64,000 nucleotides of DNA, from assembly GCF_036013745.1 (NCBI RefSeq), contig NZ_CP107880.1:8618001-8682000 (forward strand), read 5' to 3'. The position numbers and the translations under genes are program-made. Positions 56,526 through 64,000 of this stretch are shown one piece after another; positions within the stretch are counted from its first letter, which is position 1, and every line of letters begins with the position of its first letter. The notes beneath the pieces are model-generated. The model was not told the DNA's origin, made no database searches, and worked only from the letters and a program-made list of their open reading frames with translations. Source of the stretch: Streptomyces sp. NBC_00483 (GTDB lineage Bacteria; Actinomycetota; Actinomycetes; Streptomycetales; Streptomycetaceae).

Positions 56526-57461
56526 ATGATCGAGGCAACGGAACTCACCAAGCGATACGGCGACAAGACCGCCGTCGACCGACTCTCCTTCACCGTCCGC
56601 CCCGGGCGGGTGACCGGCTTCCTCGGCCCCAACGGCGCCGGGAAGTCGACCACCATGCGGCTCGTCCTGGGACTCGACGCCCCGACCGCCGGACGGGTCA
56701 CGGTGGGCGGCAAGAGGTACGGGGATCTCGCCGCACCGCTGCGCACCGTCGGCTCGCTCCTGGACGCCAAGGGCGTGCACGGCGGCCGCTCCGCCTACCA
56801 GCACCTCGCCGGACTCGCGGCCGGCAACAACATCCCGCGCCGCCGCGTCGACGAGGTCCTGGACCTGGTCGGCCTGCCACAGGCGACCGCCAGGCGCCGC
56901 ACCAAGGGCTTCTCGCTCGGCATGGGCCAGCGCCTGGGCATCGCCGCCGCGCTGATCGGCGATCCCGAGGTGCTGATCCTGGACGAGCCGGTCAACGGCC
57001 TGGACACCGAGGGCATCCGGTGGATCCGCGACCTGATGAAGTCGCTTGCCGCACAAGGCCGTACGGTCTTCCTCTCCTCGCACCTGATGAGCGAGATGGA
57101 GCTGACCGCCGACCACCTGATCGTGATCGGCAGGGGCCGCCTCCTCGCGGACACCACCATGCGCGACTTCATCGAGACCAACTCCCGCGCCCACACGCTG
57201 GTGCGCTCCCCGGAGCCGGAGAAGCTGCGCGCCCTGCTGGAAGCCAAGGGCGCCCGCGTACGTCTGGACCCCCGGGGCGACTGGCGGGTCGAGGGCCCCG
57301 GCGCCGCCACGATCGGCGACCTCGCCCGCGACAACGGCCTCGCCGTGCACCAACTGACCCCCGCTCACTCCTCGTTGGAGGAGGTCTACACCGCCCTGTC
57401 CCAGGACGCGGCCGAGTACCGCACCGCTTCCGTACGTAAGACCGAGGAGACCTTGCGATGA
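56526..57461 (+). CDS. ABC exporter ATP-binding subunit
   Basis: A 311-residue ATPase with Walker A GPNGAGKSTT, signature-like GFSLGMGQRLGIAAAL, Walker B VLILDEPVNGLD and SSHLMSEMELTAD. It begins IEATELTKRYGDKTAVDRLS and matches the ATPase at 17441 along its length. Its stop overlaps the permease start (ATGA). Expression is probably driven by the response regulator through the repeats upstream. Confidence 0.93.
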   Translation: MIEATELTKRYGDKTAVDRLSFTVRPGRVTGFLGPNGAGKSTTMRLVLGLDAPTAGRVTVGGKRYGDLAAPLRTVGSLLDAKGVHGGRSAYQHLAGLAAGNNIPRRRVDEVLDLVGLPQATARRRTKGFSLGMGQRLGIAAALIGDPEVLILDEPVNGLDTEGIRWIRDLMKSLAAQGRTVFLSSHLMSEMELTADHLIVIGRGRLLADTTMRDFIETNSRAHTLVRSPEPEKLRALLEAKGARVRLDPRGDWRVEGPGAATIGDLARDNGLAVHQLTPAHSSLEEVYTALSQDAAEYRTASVRKTEETLR

Positions 57462-58261
57462 CGACCACTCATGCCACCAACCCGGCCCCGGCACTCACCG
57501 GACTCACCGGCGCCCGCGCCGGATACGTACAGGCCCTCGCCTACGAGTGGATCAAGTTCCGCAGCGTTCGCTCCACGGTGTGGACGACCGCCGCGACCAC
57601 CCTCCTGCCGGTCGTGGGCGCGGTGTTCGTGGCGGCGACCGGCAGCCTGCAGCGCGACGACACCGTCCTCGGCGGCAGCCTCACCCTGGCGGTCGTCGGG
57701 CAGATGCTGGCCGCCGTGGTCGGTGTGCTCCTGGTCACCGGCGAGTACAGCAGCGGCACCATCCGCACCACGTTCGCCGCCAACCCACGCCGCGCGACCG
57801 TCCTCGCGGCCAAGGGCACCCTGATCGCCGGACTGCTGTACGTCCTGTCGCTGGCCTCCTGCTCCCTCGCCTACTTGGCCGGCGACGCCATGCTCGACGA
57901 CGGGACATACGCGCAGGGCCGACCGCTGCCCGCTCTGTTCGGCGTCGCGGGATCCTTCGCGGTGGCCGGGCTCCTCGGCCTCGCGGTCGGCACGCTCGTA
58001 CGCCACTCCGCGGGCGCTGTGACCACCGTCATCGGCCTGCTGCTCCTGCCGTCCCTGTTCGGCCCGCTGTTCGGCGACGCGCAACGCTGGGTCGCGGGCA
58101 TCTCGCCGACGGCGGCCCTGGAGAAGCTCACCCAGACCTCGGACGCCACGGCCGAGACGGTCGGCAGCCTCGGCCCCTGGCCCTCACTGTTGCTGGTCGC
58201 CGGATATACGGCGGCACTGGTGCTCGCCGCGGGGGCGGTGCTGCGCCGCCGTGACGCGTGA
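57458..58261 (+). CDS. ABC exporter permease (ABC-2 family)
   Basis: A 267-residue membrane protein with six hydrophobic segments. The landmark TGEYSSGTIRTTFAANPRR near residue 95 parallels the permease at 16581. It forms an exporter with the preceding ATPase. The cargo is unknown; antibiotic, peptide or lipid export is common in such kinase-linked modules. Confidence 0.88.
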   Translation: MTTTHATNPAPALTGLTGARAGYVQALAYEWIKFRSVRSTVWTTAATTLLPVVGAVFVAATGSLQRDDTVLGGSLTLAVVGQMLAAVVGVLLVTGEYSSGTIRTTFAANPRRATVLAAKGTLIAGLLYVLSLASCSLAYLAGDAMLDDGTYAQGRPLPALFGVAGSFAVAGLLGLAVGTLVRHSAGAVTTVIGLLLLPSLFGPLFGDAQRWVAGISPTAALEKLTQTSDATAETVGSLGPWPSLLLVAGYTAALVLAAGAVLRRRDA

Positions 58262-58396
58262 GCCGAGAGGCTGTCGACGGCGGCACAGCACGTGCCCGGG
58301 CATCGATGGCGGTGTCAGACCGCCATGCCTCCCATCTTCCAGACCGACAAGGACGTGACGGTGCTGCCCTCGCCGAAGAGTGTGTCGGCAGCCCCG

Positions 58397-59473
58397 TCAG
58401 CCGAGGGATGGGCTGTACGTGCGACCGATCCGGCGGATCTCCTCCACCGGATATGGGGTCTGCCTGCTCTCGCGCTGGAACTTGAGGTTGAAGTCCGATA
58501 TCACGGCGGCGATCGGCGCGTGCCGGGCGAGGATCGCCGCGGCCTCCTCCGGGATCCCGGTGGGACGCTTGCCCTCTGCGTAGGCACGCACCAGCTCGTA
58601 GCGGCCGTCCCGGTCCTCCCGCCGGTATCCGTACAGAGCGGTGACCAGCCAGTTCACCAGATACGTGGCGGTGTAACAGCGGTCGTAGGTCTGATGCCGG
58701 TCGAAGAAGTCGGCCTCGTCCTGCGACAGTTCGAACTGGGAGGAGATTGCGAGGCCGTAGTCTGCGAAGTAGAGGTGCTGCCCGTCGGTCAGGATGTTCT
58801 CGAAGTGTGCGTCGAAGTGCAGGAGCCAGCGGTTGTTCATGAACGAGACACCGGCCGCAAGTTCCCTCTCCACCATGGCGCAGGCCCGGTTGGTGGCCTC
58901 GTCGCCTGCTTCGACCTGAGTGCCCAGCCACTGGTGCAGGTTCTGCGGGATGTACTCCAGGAACAGCGCGACGCTCGCCGAGGACTGCTGGAGAGCCTCG
59001 ATCCGGCGGCGTACCTGCGATCCGCCGCCCCGGTAGGCAACAGCCCGTTCGACGTCGGCCAGGTCCTCGGGCAGGGGCGTCATGTCAGGCAACACCCGCC
59101 AGTGGTACATCAGGGGGAAGCCCTCGTGTTCCGCCGAGAGCACCCAGTTCGTCGTCATGGTGTGCGCGGCGAGCTCTCTCCAGGCTCCGAAGCCCGGCCC
59201 GGCGATGGTGCCGACGCCGTAGTGGCAGCAGACGGGCAGTTCGAACAGGTTTGCCGTGGACCGGACGTGCTCAGGTTGTCTCTCCAAGTCGGTGAGGGGC
59301 ACCCGCTTTACGAAAACCGGGGTTCCGGCGACCTCCAGCAGGGACGACTTCCCGCCGATGCCGGATCCGATCGGCACGGCCGTGTCCACAAGCTCGCGCA
59401 GCGCGTGATCACTGCGCAGGGCGAGGGATGTGGAGACTGCGCTGTGGGCAGTGAGACGCGCACCGCGAGACAT
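58397..59473 (-). CDS. Protein kinase-fold protein of unknown substrate
   Basis: A 358-residue protein. A kinase-like small lobe appears in PIGSGIGGKSSLLEVAGTPV followed by VFVKRVPLTDLE (the Lys of the ATP site). The catalytic loop is WLLHFDAHFENILTD (H-x-D-x(4)-N) and the metal loop YFADYGLA replaces DFG with ADYG. No regulatory domain is visible. ATG 59473 follows the stop of the PLP enzyme by one base (TGACATG), so the two are translationally coupled. It could phosphorylate a small molecule or protein made or cleared with that enzyme. It is not clearly an aminoglycoside phosphotransferase. Confidence 0.75.
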   Translation of the reverse strand: MSRGARLTAHSAVSTSLALRSDHALRELVDTAVPIGSGIGGKSSLLEVAGTPVFVKRVPLTDLERQPEHVRSTANLFELPVCCHYGVGTIAGPGFGAWRELAAHTMTTNWVLSAEHEGFPLMYHWRVLPDMTPLPEDLADVERAVAYRGGGSQVRRRIEALQQSSASVALFLEYIPQNLHQWLGTQVEAGDEATNRACAMVERELAAGVSFMNNRWLLHFDAHFENILTDGQHLYFADYGLAISSQFELSQDEADFFDRHQTYDRCYTATYLVNWLVTALYGYRREDRDGRYELVRAYAEGKRPTGIPEEAAAILARHAPIAAVISDFNLKFQRESRQTPYPVEEIRRIGRTYSPSLG

Positions 59474-59474
59474 G

Positions 59475-60524
59475 TCAGGAACTCTCACTGTTGGCTCCAC
59501 CTGGACCGCGTGTGATGACAGACCTGGATGCGCCGACCCAGCGGTGATAGGCGTCCACGTCGACGTTGCTGCCGCACACGATGGTGACGACATGTCGGCC
59601 GGCGAAGCGGTCACGGTCTTCGAGGATGGCCGCGATGCCGAGCGCGGCCGACGGTTCGACGACGAGGCCGGCGTGGTCGAGGAGCATCCGCATACCGGCG
59701 ATGATCGACGCCTCCTGGACCAGGACGGCGTCGTCGGCGACCAGGAGGAGGTCGTGAAGGACGGCCGGGATGGGGCGCCGGCCGGCGACGCCGTCGGCGA
59801 TGGTGTCGGTCGAGTCGGTGGTGACGACCCGTCGCCTGCGCCACGAGTGTGTCAACGCCGGTGCGCCGAGCGGCTGGACGCAGATCACCTCGACCTCGGG
59901 TGCCAACGCCTTCACCACATGACCCACGCCGGTGGCCAGCGCCCCGCCGCCGAGAGCGATCAGGACGGTGTCGAACGACGGCGCGGTGCCCACCAGTTCC
60001 AGACCGATGGTCGCCGCGCCTTCGCAGGTCTCGATGTCCAGGCTGTCCTCGACCAGCCGGATGCCGTCGTGCCGTGCGATGGCCGCCGCCCGCTCGCGAG
60101 CCATCTCGTGGTCGCCGTCCACCAGCTCCAACCCGGCGTCCAGTGCGCGAATGCGGTCAAGTTTGGCCCGCATCGCGAAGCGGGATGCGACGACTGTGAC
60201 GTCGAGCCCCCGGCCGCGACCGGACCACGCGAGGGCTTGGCCGAGGTTGCCCGCGCTCGCGCACACCACGGCTCGTGAGGCCTTGCCGGCGAGCAGGCTC
60301 GCGACCACCTCGGTGCCACGGGCCTTGAAGCTGCGGACCGGGTTCGCCGTTTCGAGCTTGATGCTCACCGTGCACCCGAGGCCGGGCTCCAGCGCCTCGC
60401 AGCGGTACAGCGGAGTGTCGAGAAAGACCGGGTCGATCAACCGGCGGGCCGCCCGGATCCGAGCGATGTCGAGTCGCGTCTGCTGCACGACACAGCAGCG
60501 TAGCGCCACCGGTGTTGGCGCCAT
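59475..60524 (-). CDS. PLP-dependent threonine/serine dehydratase-like enzyme
   Basis: A 349-residue fold-type II enzyme. The PLP lysine is in PVRSFKARGTEVV, the phosphate-binding glycines are in VLIALGGGALATGVGHV and the substrate loop in CASAGNLGQALAWSG. It resembles biosynthetic or catabolic threonine dehydratases and hydroxy-amino-acid dehydratases. ATG 60524 is taken; GTG 60488, giving VQQTRLDIARIR as the start, is also likely. It is upstream of and coupled to the kinase-fold gene. Substrate unknown, possibly an unusual amino acid. Confidence 0.82.
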   Translation of the reverse strand: MAPTPVALRCCVVQQTRLDIARIRAARRLIDPVFLDTPLYRCEALEPGLGCTVSIKLETANPVRSFKARGTEVVASLLAGKASRAVVCASAGNLGQALAWSGRGRGLDVTVVASRFAMRAKLDRIRALDAGLELVDGDHEMARERAAAIARHDGIRLVEDSLDIETCEGAATIGLELVGTAPSFDTVLIALGGGALATGVGHVVKALAPEVEVICVQPLGAPALTHSWRRRRVVTTDSTDTIADGVAGRRPIPAVLHDLLLVADDAVLVQEASIIAGMRMLLDHAGLVVEPSAALGIAAILEDRDRFAGRHVVTIVCGSNVDVDAYHRWVGASRSVITRGPGGANSESS

Positions 60525-60641
60525 GAGCAACTGGCTGGATTTGCAGGGAGGTTGAGGTGTCGTGCTGCGGCGGGTTCCTCGGGGGGTTCGTTCGACGAGG
60601 TGATCGCACGCCGGCGCGGCTGGGCGGACTCGACAAGCTTG

Positions 60642-60689
60642 ATCGCCATCGCCATCGCCATCGCCATCGCCATCGCCACCGCCGTCGCC
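60642..60689. repeat. Hexanucleotide microsatellite (ATCGCC)6
   Basis: Six perfect ATCGCC units (60642-60677) and two variants (ACCGCC, GTCGCC). It lies between the IclR stop and the dehydratase start on the minus strand. Confidence 0.85.
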
Positions 60690-60713
60690 AGGGCGGAGCG
60701 CGCTGTCCGAGCC

Positions 60714-61472
60714 CTAACCGAGCCGCGCGCCGAGTTCGGTGGCGGCCGCGACGACAGCGTCACCGAGGAGGGCGAGTTTGGCGTCGGTCCGCCTCGCCGG
60801 GCCGGATACGGACAGCGCACCGCAGGCCACGCCCTGCCGGTTCCGTACCGGGGCGGCCACCGCGCAGAGGTCCCGTTCGCTCTCTTCCAGGTTGGTGGCG
60901 TAGCCGGTCTCCCTCACCTTCTCGAGCTCGGCCTCGAGCGCCCGGCGCGTGCTGACCGCGTGCTCGGTTCCGCCTCGCAGTCGCGCGCCCGGATAGCGGC
61001 GCCGCAACTCTTCGCGGGAGAGCTCGGCGAGCAGAGCTTTCCCTGCGGCAGACGCGTGCGCCGGGCCTCGCTGCCCTGTACGCAGCCCGGCACGGATCAC
61101 CTGCTGGCTCTCCACGCCTTCGATGAAGACGGTCTCCGTGCCTTCCAGGACGAGCAGATGCGCGGTCTCGGAGGTGGCTTCGACGAGCCTTTCGAGCAGG
61201 AGACGCGCTTCGTCGCGGAGGGAGACCGCCCCCATCACGGCGATGCCGAGCCTGGCCAGGGCGGGACCAGGTCCGTAGCCCTTGGTCTGGGCGTCCTGGC
61301 GGAGCAGGTCGCGGGCCTGCAGGGTGGTCAGCATCCGATGGGCGGTCGACCTGGCCACCCCCAACTCGGCGGACACGTCGGCGACTCGCAACGACGGTCT
61401 GTCCACCAGCATCAGCAGGATCCGCGCCGCGTTGTCGATCGATTCCACCGGGTAGGCGGCCGACACTGCCAC
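60714..61472 (-). CDS. IclR-family transcriptional regulator
   Basis: A 252-residue regulator: the N-terminal winged helix-turn-helix is LRVADVSAELGVARSTAHRM and the C-terminal effector domain shows RGPAHASAAGKALLAELSRE and NLEESERDLCAVAAPVRN. GTG 61472 follows GGAGGGGTC. It is divergent from the VOC/FAH/hydrolase operon, with a perfect GTTCTGCT palindrome between, and probably represses that operon until an aromatic or similar acid is present. Confidence 0.92.
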   Translation of the reverse strand: MAVSAAYPVESIDNAARILLMLVDRPSLRVADVSAELGVARSTAHRMLTTLQARDLLRQDAQTKGYGPGPALARLGIAVMGAVSLRDEARLLLERLVEATSETAHLLVLEGTETVFIEGVESQQVIRAGLRTGQRGPAHASAAGKALLAELSREELRRRYPGARLRGGTEHAVSTRRALEAELEKVRETGYATNLEESERDLCAVAAPVRNRQGVACGALSVSGPARRTDAKLALLGDAVVAAATELGARLG

Positions 61473-61586
61473 GACCCCTCCATCTCGCCGTCGTCACCGC
61501 GGCTGTTCTGGTGATTGAACTGCATTTCGCCAGCCAGAATAGTCGCCACAGTGGCCTCCATGCCACCGATGCGCCGCCCATTCTGT

Positions 61587-61603
61587 GTTCTGCTGAGCAG
61601 AAC
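61587..61603. promoter_or_regulatory. IclR-type palindrome GTTCTGCTGAGCAGAAC
   Basis: Eight-base arms GTTCTGCT and AGCAGAAC around a central G, in the divergent region. It is a likely operator for the IclR protein. Confidence 0.6.
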
Positions 61604-61659
61604 GCAAGCGGCTCCGCGGAACACATCACCATTGACGGGGTGCCGTGGCGGAGTTACTT

Positions 61660-61686
61660 TGCAGAACATGATCTGCCCTGCAGAAC
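61660..61686. promoter_or_regulatory. Paired half-sites TGCAGAAC upstream of the catabolic operon
   Basis: TGCAGAAC occurs at 61660-61667 and 61679-61686, 19 bases apart, just before the AGGAGG ribosome site. It repeats the half-site AGCAGAAC of the palindrome at 61587, so IclR could bind both places. Confidence 0.45.
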
Positions 61687-61705
61687 ACTGTTTAGGAGGA
61701 TCGGC

Positions 61706-62284
61706 GTGACGACTTCAACGCCGTCCGTCGCGGAACTCGGCCATGTGGGCCTGCGCTGTCACGACGTAGGTCGGCAACTGGCGTTCTACACCGACGTACT
61801 CGGGCTGACGGTCACCGACCACGACGAACGGCTCGGCATCTGGTTCCTGTCCGCCCGGCCGGACACCGAGCATCACGAACTGCTCCTGGCCGAGGGCCGG
61901 GACGCACCACGCGGGATCGGACTCATCCAACAGGTGTCCTTCCGGTGCGCACGCTTCGAGGACGTCCTCGGCTTCCATCGGCGTTTCCGGGAGCACGACG
62001 TCCGGCTCGACATGATCGTCTCGCACGGCAATGCCGTCGGCGTCTACTTCTACGACCCCGAGGGCAACCGGTGTGAGGTCTATTGGCGGACCGGGCTCGT
62101 GGCACGACAGCCCTTCGTCGAGCACATCGACATCGAGACCGACCCAGACGAGCTTCTGGACGCCATCCGGGCTTCGGTCGAGCGCCACGGCGCGACGGGC
62201 TTCACCGAGCAGAGCTACCGCGCCTGGACGCGCGAGCAAGCGGTGGCAGCCGATGCCGCCACAGCCAAGGAGGTGGGGCAGTGA
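61706..62284 (+). CDS. VOC-family protein, extradiol dioxygenase-like
   Basis: A 192-residue vicinal-oxygen-chelate protein. The metal ligands typical of extradiol ring-cleaving enzymes are placed as His in LGHVGLRCHD, His in IVSHGNAVGVYFYDP and Glu in GNRCEVYWRTG. It is half the length of two-module catechol dioxygenases, like one-domain members. GTG 61706 has AGGAGG six bases upstream. It begins an operon with a FAH-family hydrolase and an alpha/beta hydrolase, the enzymes expected after ring cleavage. The aromatic substrate is unknown. Confidence 0.85.
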   Translation: MTTSTPSVAELGHVGLRCHDVGRQLAFYTDVLGLTVTDHDERLGIWFLSARPDTEHHELLLAEGRDAPRGIGLIQQVSFRCARFEDVLGFHRRFREHDVRLDMIVSHGNAVGVYFYDPEGNRCEVYWRTGLVARQPFVEHIDIETDPDELLDAIRASVERHGATGFTEQSYRAWTREQAVAADAATAKEVGQ

Positions 62285-63225
62285 AGTTCGTTCGTTACGC
62301 GGACGGCACGTCCTCGCGCGTCGGCGTGGTGGACGGCGACCTGGTCCGGGTTGTCGACGGTCCGGCGGACCTGCTGCCTCTCATCGAGGCCGGCGAGGCC
62401 GAGTTGCTCGCTGCCGGACGGACCGCGTTGCGGCGCGGTGCGGCCGTGCCCCTGCCGGACATCGTTCCCTTGTCGCCGATCGCGACGCCTCCGACCGTCC
62501 GCGACTTCTACGCCTTCGAACAGCACGTCCGGGCAGGGCGCGCCTGGCGGGGCCTCGAGATGGACCCCGACTGGTACGAGCTGCCCGTCTTCTACTTCTC
62601 CAATCCCTACGCCGTGATGGGCTGCGGGCCGGTGCCGATGACACCGGGTGCGGAGCGTTTCGACTTCGAACTGGAGGTCGCCGCGGTGGTGGGGCGCGGC
62701 GGCCGCGACCTGACTGTCCAGGACGCCGAACAGGCCGTCGCCGGTTACTGCGTACTCAACGACTGGAGTGGCAGGGACGTTCAGCAGCGCGAGATGAAAC
62801 TGTCGATGGGGCCGGTGAAAGGCAAGGACACCGCGACGAGCCTCGGCCCGTACTTCGTGACCCCGGACGAGATCGCCGACTTCCGCGAGGGCAACGGACA
62901 CCGACTCGAAATGACCTGCGCGGTCAACGGCGTCCCCTACTCCCGCTCCCTGTGGTCGGACATCCACTGGTCGTTCGGCGAAATGATCGCCTACGCGTCC
63001 CGCGGCGCCGAAGTGCGGCCCGGTGATGTGATCGGCTCCGGCACCTGCGGCACCGGCTGCGTCATGGAGCTCTCCCGCACGCACGACTCGGCGACCTACC
63101 CCTGGTTGCAGCCGGGCGACGAGGTCGTCGCGGCGATCGAAGGTCTCGGCGAGTTGCGCAATACCGTCACCGAGGCGGCGCCGGTCATTCCGTTGCGCCG
63201 CTGCACCGACGGAGCCGCGCGCTGA
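62281..63225 (+). CDS. Fumarylacetoacetate hydrolase family protein
   Basis: A 314-residue hydrolase or hydratase. The core starts at TVRDFYAFEQHVRAGRAWRG, and the metal-binding Glu pair appears in FDFELEVAAVVGRGG. Asp and Lys residues are in LNDWSGRDVQQREM and GPVKGKDTATSLGP, and GDVIGSGTCGTGCV closes the site. GTG 62281 overlaps the dioxygenase stop. Such proteins hydrolyse or decarboxylate ring-cleavage products (fumarylacetoacetate, 2-hydroxyhepta-diene-dioate and relatives). Confidence 0.88.
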   Translation: MKFVRYADGTSSRVGVVDGDLVRVVDGPADLLPLIEAGEAELLAAGRTALRRGAAVPLPDIVPLSPIATPPTVRDFYAFEQHVRAGRAWRGLEMDPDWYELPVFYFSNPYAVMGCGPVPMTPGAERFDFELEVAAVVGRGGRDLTVQDAEQAVAGYCVLNDWSGRDVQQREMKLSMGPVKGKDTATSLGPYFVTPDEIADFREGNGHRLEMTCAVNGVPYSRSLWSDIHWSFGEMIAYASRGAEVRPGDVIGSGTCGTGCVMELSRTHDSATYPWLQPGDEVVAAIEGLGELRNTVTEAAPVIPLRRCTDGAAR

Positions 63226-64000
63226 TGGAGGCTCCCATTTCGGTGGTGGACGATCCCGCCAAGCTTCGGGCCGCGTTGCTGCGTGCCATGCCGATGTCCC
63301 GCATGCTCGATTACGGCATGGACCACGGGGACGCCACCCACCTGGCCCATGCGGACGTCTCCGAACCGTGGCATGAAGTCGCGGATCGCCTGGCCGAGGC
63401 GCAGTTGACCCGTGCGGAGGCGGCCGCCGACCGAGGCGATGTCGAGACCGCGGTCGCGTGCTACCGCCGGGCAACGGCCTCCCTGATCTTTGCGCAGATG
63501 GCCTTCAACACCGACCACCCGGCCAAACGCGCGCTCTACGTCCGGCTCACCCGGGCCTACCAGGCCGCGGCCGAGCTAGACACCGAGCTGCGCGTGGAAC
63601 GGCTGTCGATCCCGTTCCGGCAGAGCCACTGCACCGCCTGGTTCGTGAGTCGCTCCGGCGCCCGCCCTGGCCCCACGGTGGTCATCGTCGGCGGGCAGAG
63701 CGGTTGGGGCCCGGCCTTTCATCAGCAGGCCGAAGCCCTGGCCCGGCGCGGACTGTCCGCTGTCCTGCTCGAGACACCGGGCCAGGGTGATACACGCATG
63801 GCCGGCGGACTCCACCTCGACGGGCACGTGGACCGAGCCTTCAGCGCTGTCCTCGACGCCGTGCGCGCCCGTACTGGCTACGACGGCCCGTACGGAGTGT
63901 GGGGAAACAGCTTCGGCGGTCTGCTCGCCGCCCGCGCCGCGGTGTACGACAGCCGCTTCGGCGCGTGCTGCGTCAACGGGGCCACCACGAAGCCGGAGCC
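63225..64000 (+). CDS. Alpha/beta hydrolase, FrsA/DHPON-hydrolase-like (3' end outside window)
   Basis: The frame from ATG 63225 (overlapping the FAH stop, TGATG) is open for 258 codons to the window edge. A helical N-terminal cap region (about 1-115) leads to the hydrolase core: PTVVIVGGQSGWGPAFHQQA (oxyanion segment), VLLETPGQGDTR and the nucleophile elbow VWGNSFGGLLAARA. The layout resembles 2,6-dihydroxypseudooxynicotine hydrolase and FrsA-like enzymes, which split C-C bonds of ring-opened or aryl-ketone compounds. It is the third gene of the IclR-controlled operon. Confidence 0.82.
   Translation, partial: MEAPISVVDDPAKLRAALLRAMPMSRMLDYGMDHGDATHLAHADVSEPWHEVADRLAEAQLTRAEAAADRGDVETAVACYRRATASLIFAQMAFNTDHPAKRALYVRLTRAYQAAAELDTELRVERLSIPFRQSHCTAWFVSRSGARPGPTVVIVGGQSGWGPAFHQQAEALARRGLSAVLLETPGQGDTRMAGGLHLDGHVDRAFSAVLDAVRARTGYDGPYGVWGNSFGGLLAARAAVYDSRFGACCVNGATTKPE

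Noticed and set aside
54429..57494. A 1021-codon minus-strand open frame opposite the kinase, regulator and exporter genes
   Set aside because: It is the antisense of three clearly conserved genes and has no recognisable domain; long antisense frames are normal at this GC content.
58397..59473. Aminoglycoside phosphotransferase (resistance gene)
   Set aside because: The catalytic H-x-D-x(4)-N is shared by all kinase-fold proteins; other APH motifs and length do not fit, and it is coupled to a metabolic enzyme.
1..64000. CRISPR arrays, tRNA and rRNA genes
   Set aside because: No regularly spaced repeat with unique spacers, and no cloverleaf or conserved rRNA sequence seen. The repeats present are tandem and short.

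Overview
The window is typical Streptomyces chromosome: very GC-rich with strong third-position G/C bias, many GTG and TTG starts, overlapping ATGA/GTGA gene junctions, SigB/SigF-type sigma factors with partner-switching proteins, NarL-type two-component pairs next to ABC exporters, and secreted glycoside hydrolases with twin-arginine signals. I saw no tRNA, rRNA, CRISPR array or phage module. The sequence looks like chromosome arm or accessory-rich core.

Layout. 1-2728: tail of an unknown gene and an ABC-2 exporter (ATPase plus permease). 2872-6327: a HIT-hydrolase remnant, then a ROK regulator, a TIM-barrel sugar isomerase/epimerase and a Gfo/Idh/MocA dehydrogenase in one tight operon. 6490-11300: a sugar ABC importer (binding protein and two permeases) behind a DasR-like palindrome. 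A complete IS110-family element (about 1.5 kb, flanked by a 13-bp direct repeat) splits the binding-protein gene from the permeases. 11351-16477: small hypothetical, PRC-barrel protein, aldo/keto reductase, MurJ-type flippase, spermidine-synthase-like protein. 16581-23680: ABC-2 exporter with divergent histidine kinase/response regulator, a degraded TetR gene with an orphan operator, a DUF998 protein and a second kinase/regulator pair. 24057-27188: small zinc-ribbon protein, acyl-CoA oxidase-like enzyme, SRPBCC protein.

27327-33646 is a stress island: Dps, an anti-sigma-type ATPase, a SigB-type sigma factor, CsbD, a GAF-PP2C (SpoIIE-type) phosphatase and a cobalamin-binding protein. The last carries the W-x9-EH motif of CarH/LitR photoreceptors but has no DNA-binding domain. 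A second island at 49877-52840 holds a STAS antagonist, another SigB-type sigma factor, an anti-sigma kinase and a GAF-ANTAR protein. Several GNNT-N15-GGGTA promoter candidates link the two.

35249-48026 is a fructan/sucrose locus: PfkB fructokinase, sucrose-type MFS permease, cytosolic GH32, two LacI regulators (one without a canonical start codon), a second cytosolic GH32, two ABC permeases and a binding protein, and a Tat-exported GH32 levanase-like enzyme. Palindromes close to CTAACNCGTGTTAG sit in both divergent promoter regions. The probable flow is extracellular fructan cleavage, uptake by the ABC importer (which lacks its own ATPase) or the MFS permease, cytosolic hydrolysis, then fructose phosphorylation.

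53086-58261: HxlR regulator, a truncated FrnE/DsbA gene, an azoreductase, then a third kinase/regulator pair feeding a third ABC exporter preceded by a duplicated 36-bp operator-like repeat. 58397-64000: a kinase-fold protein coupled to a PLP-dependent dehydratase-like enzyme, and an IclR-controlled catabolic operon (VOC dioxygenase-like, FAH-family hydrolase, alpha/beta hydrolase cut by the window end).

Remnants are frequent (HIT, TetR, MarR, PPOX, FrnE), so the region has been rearranged repeatedly.
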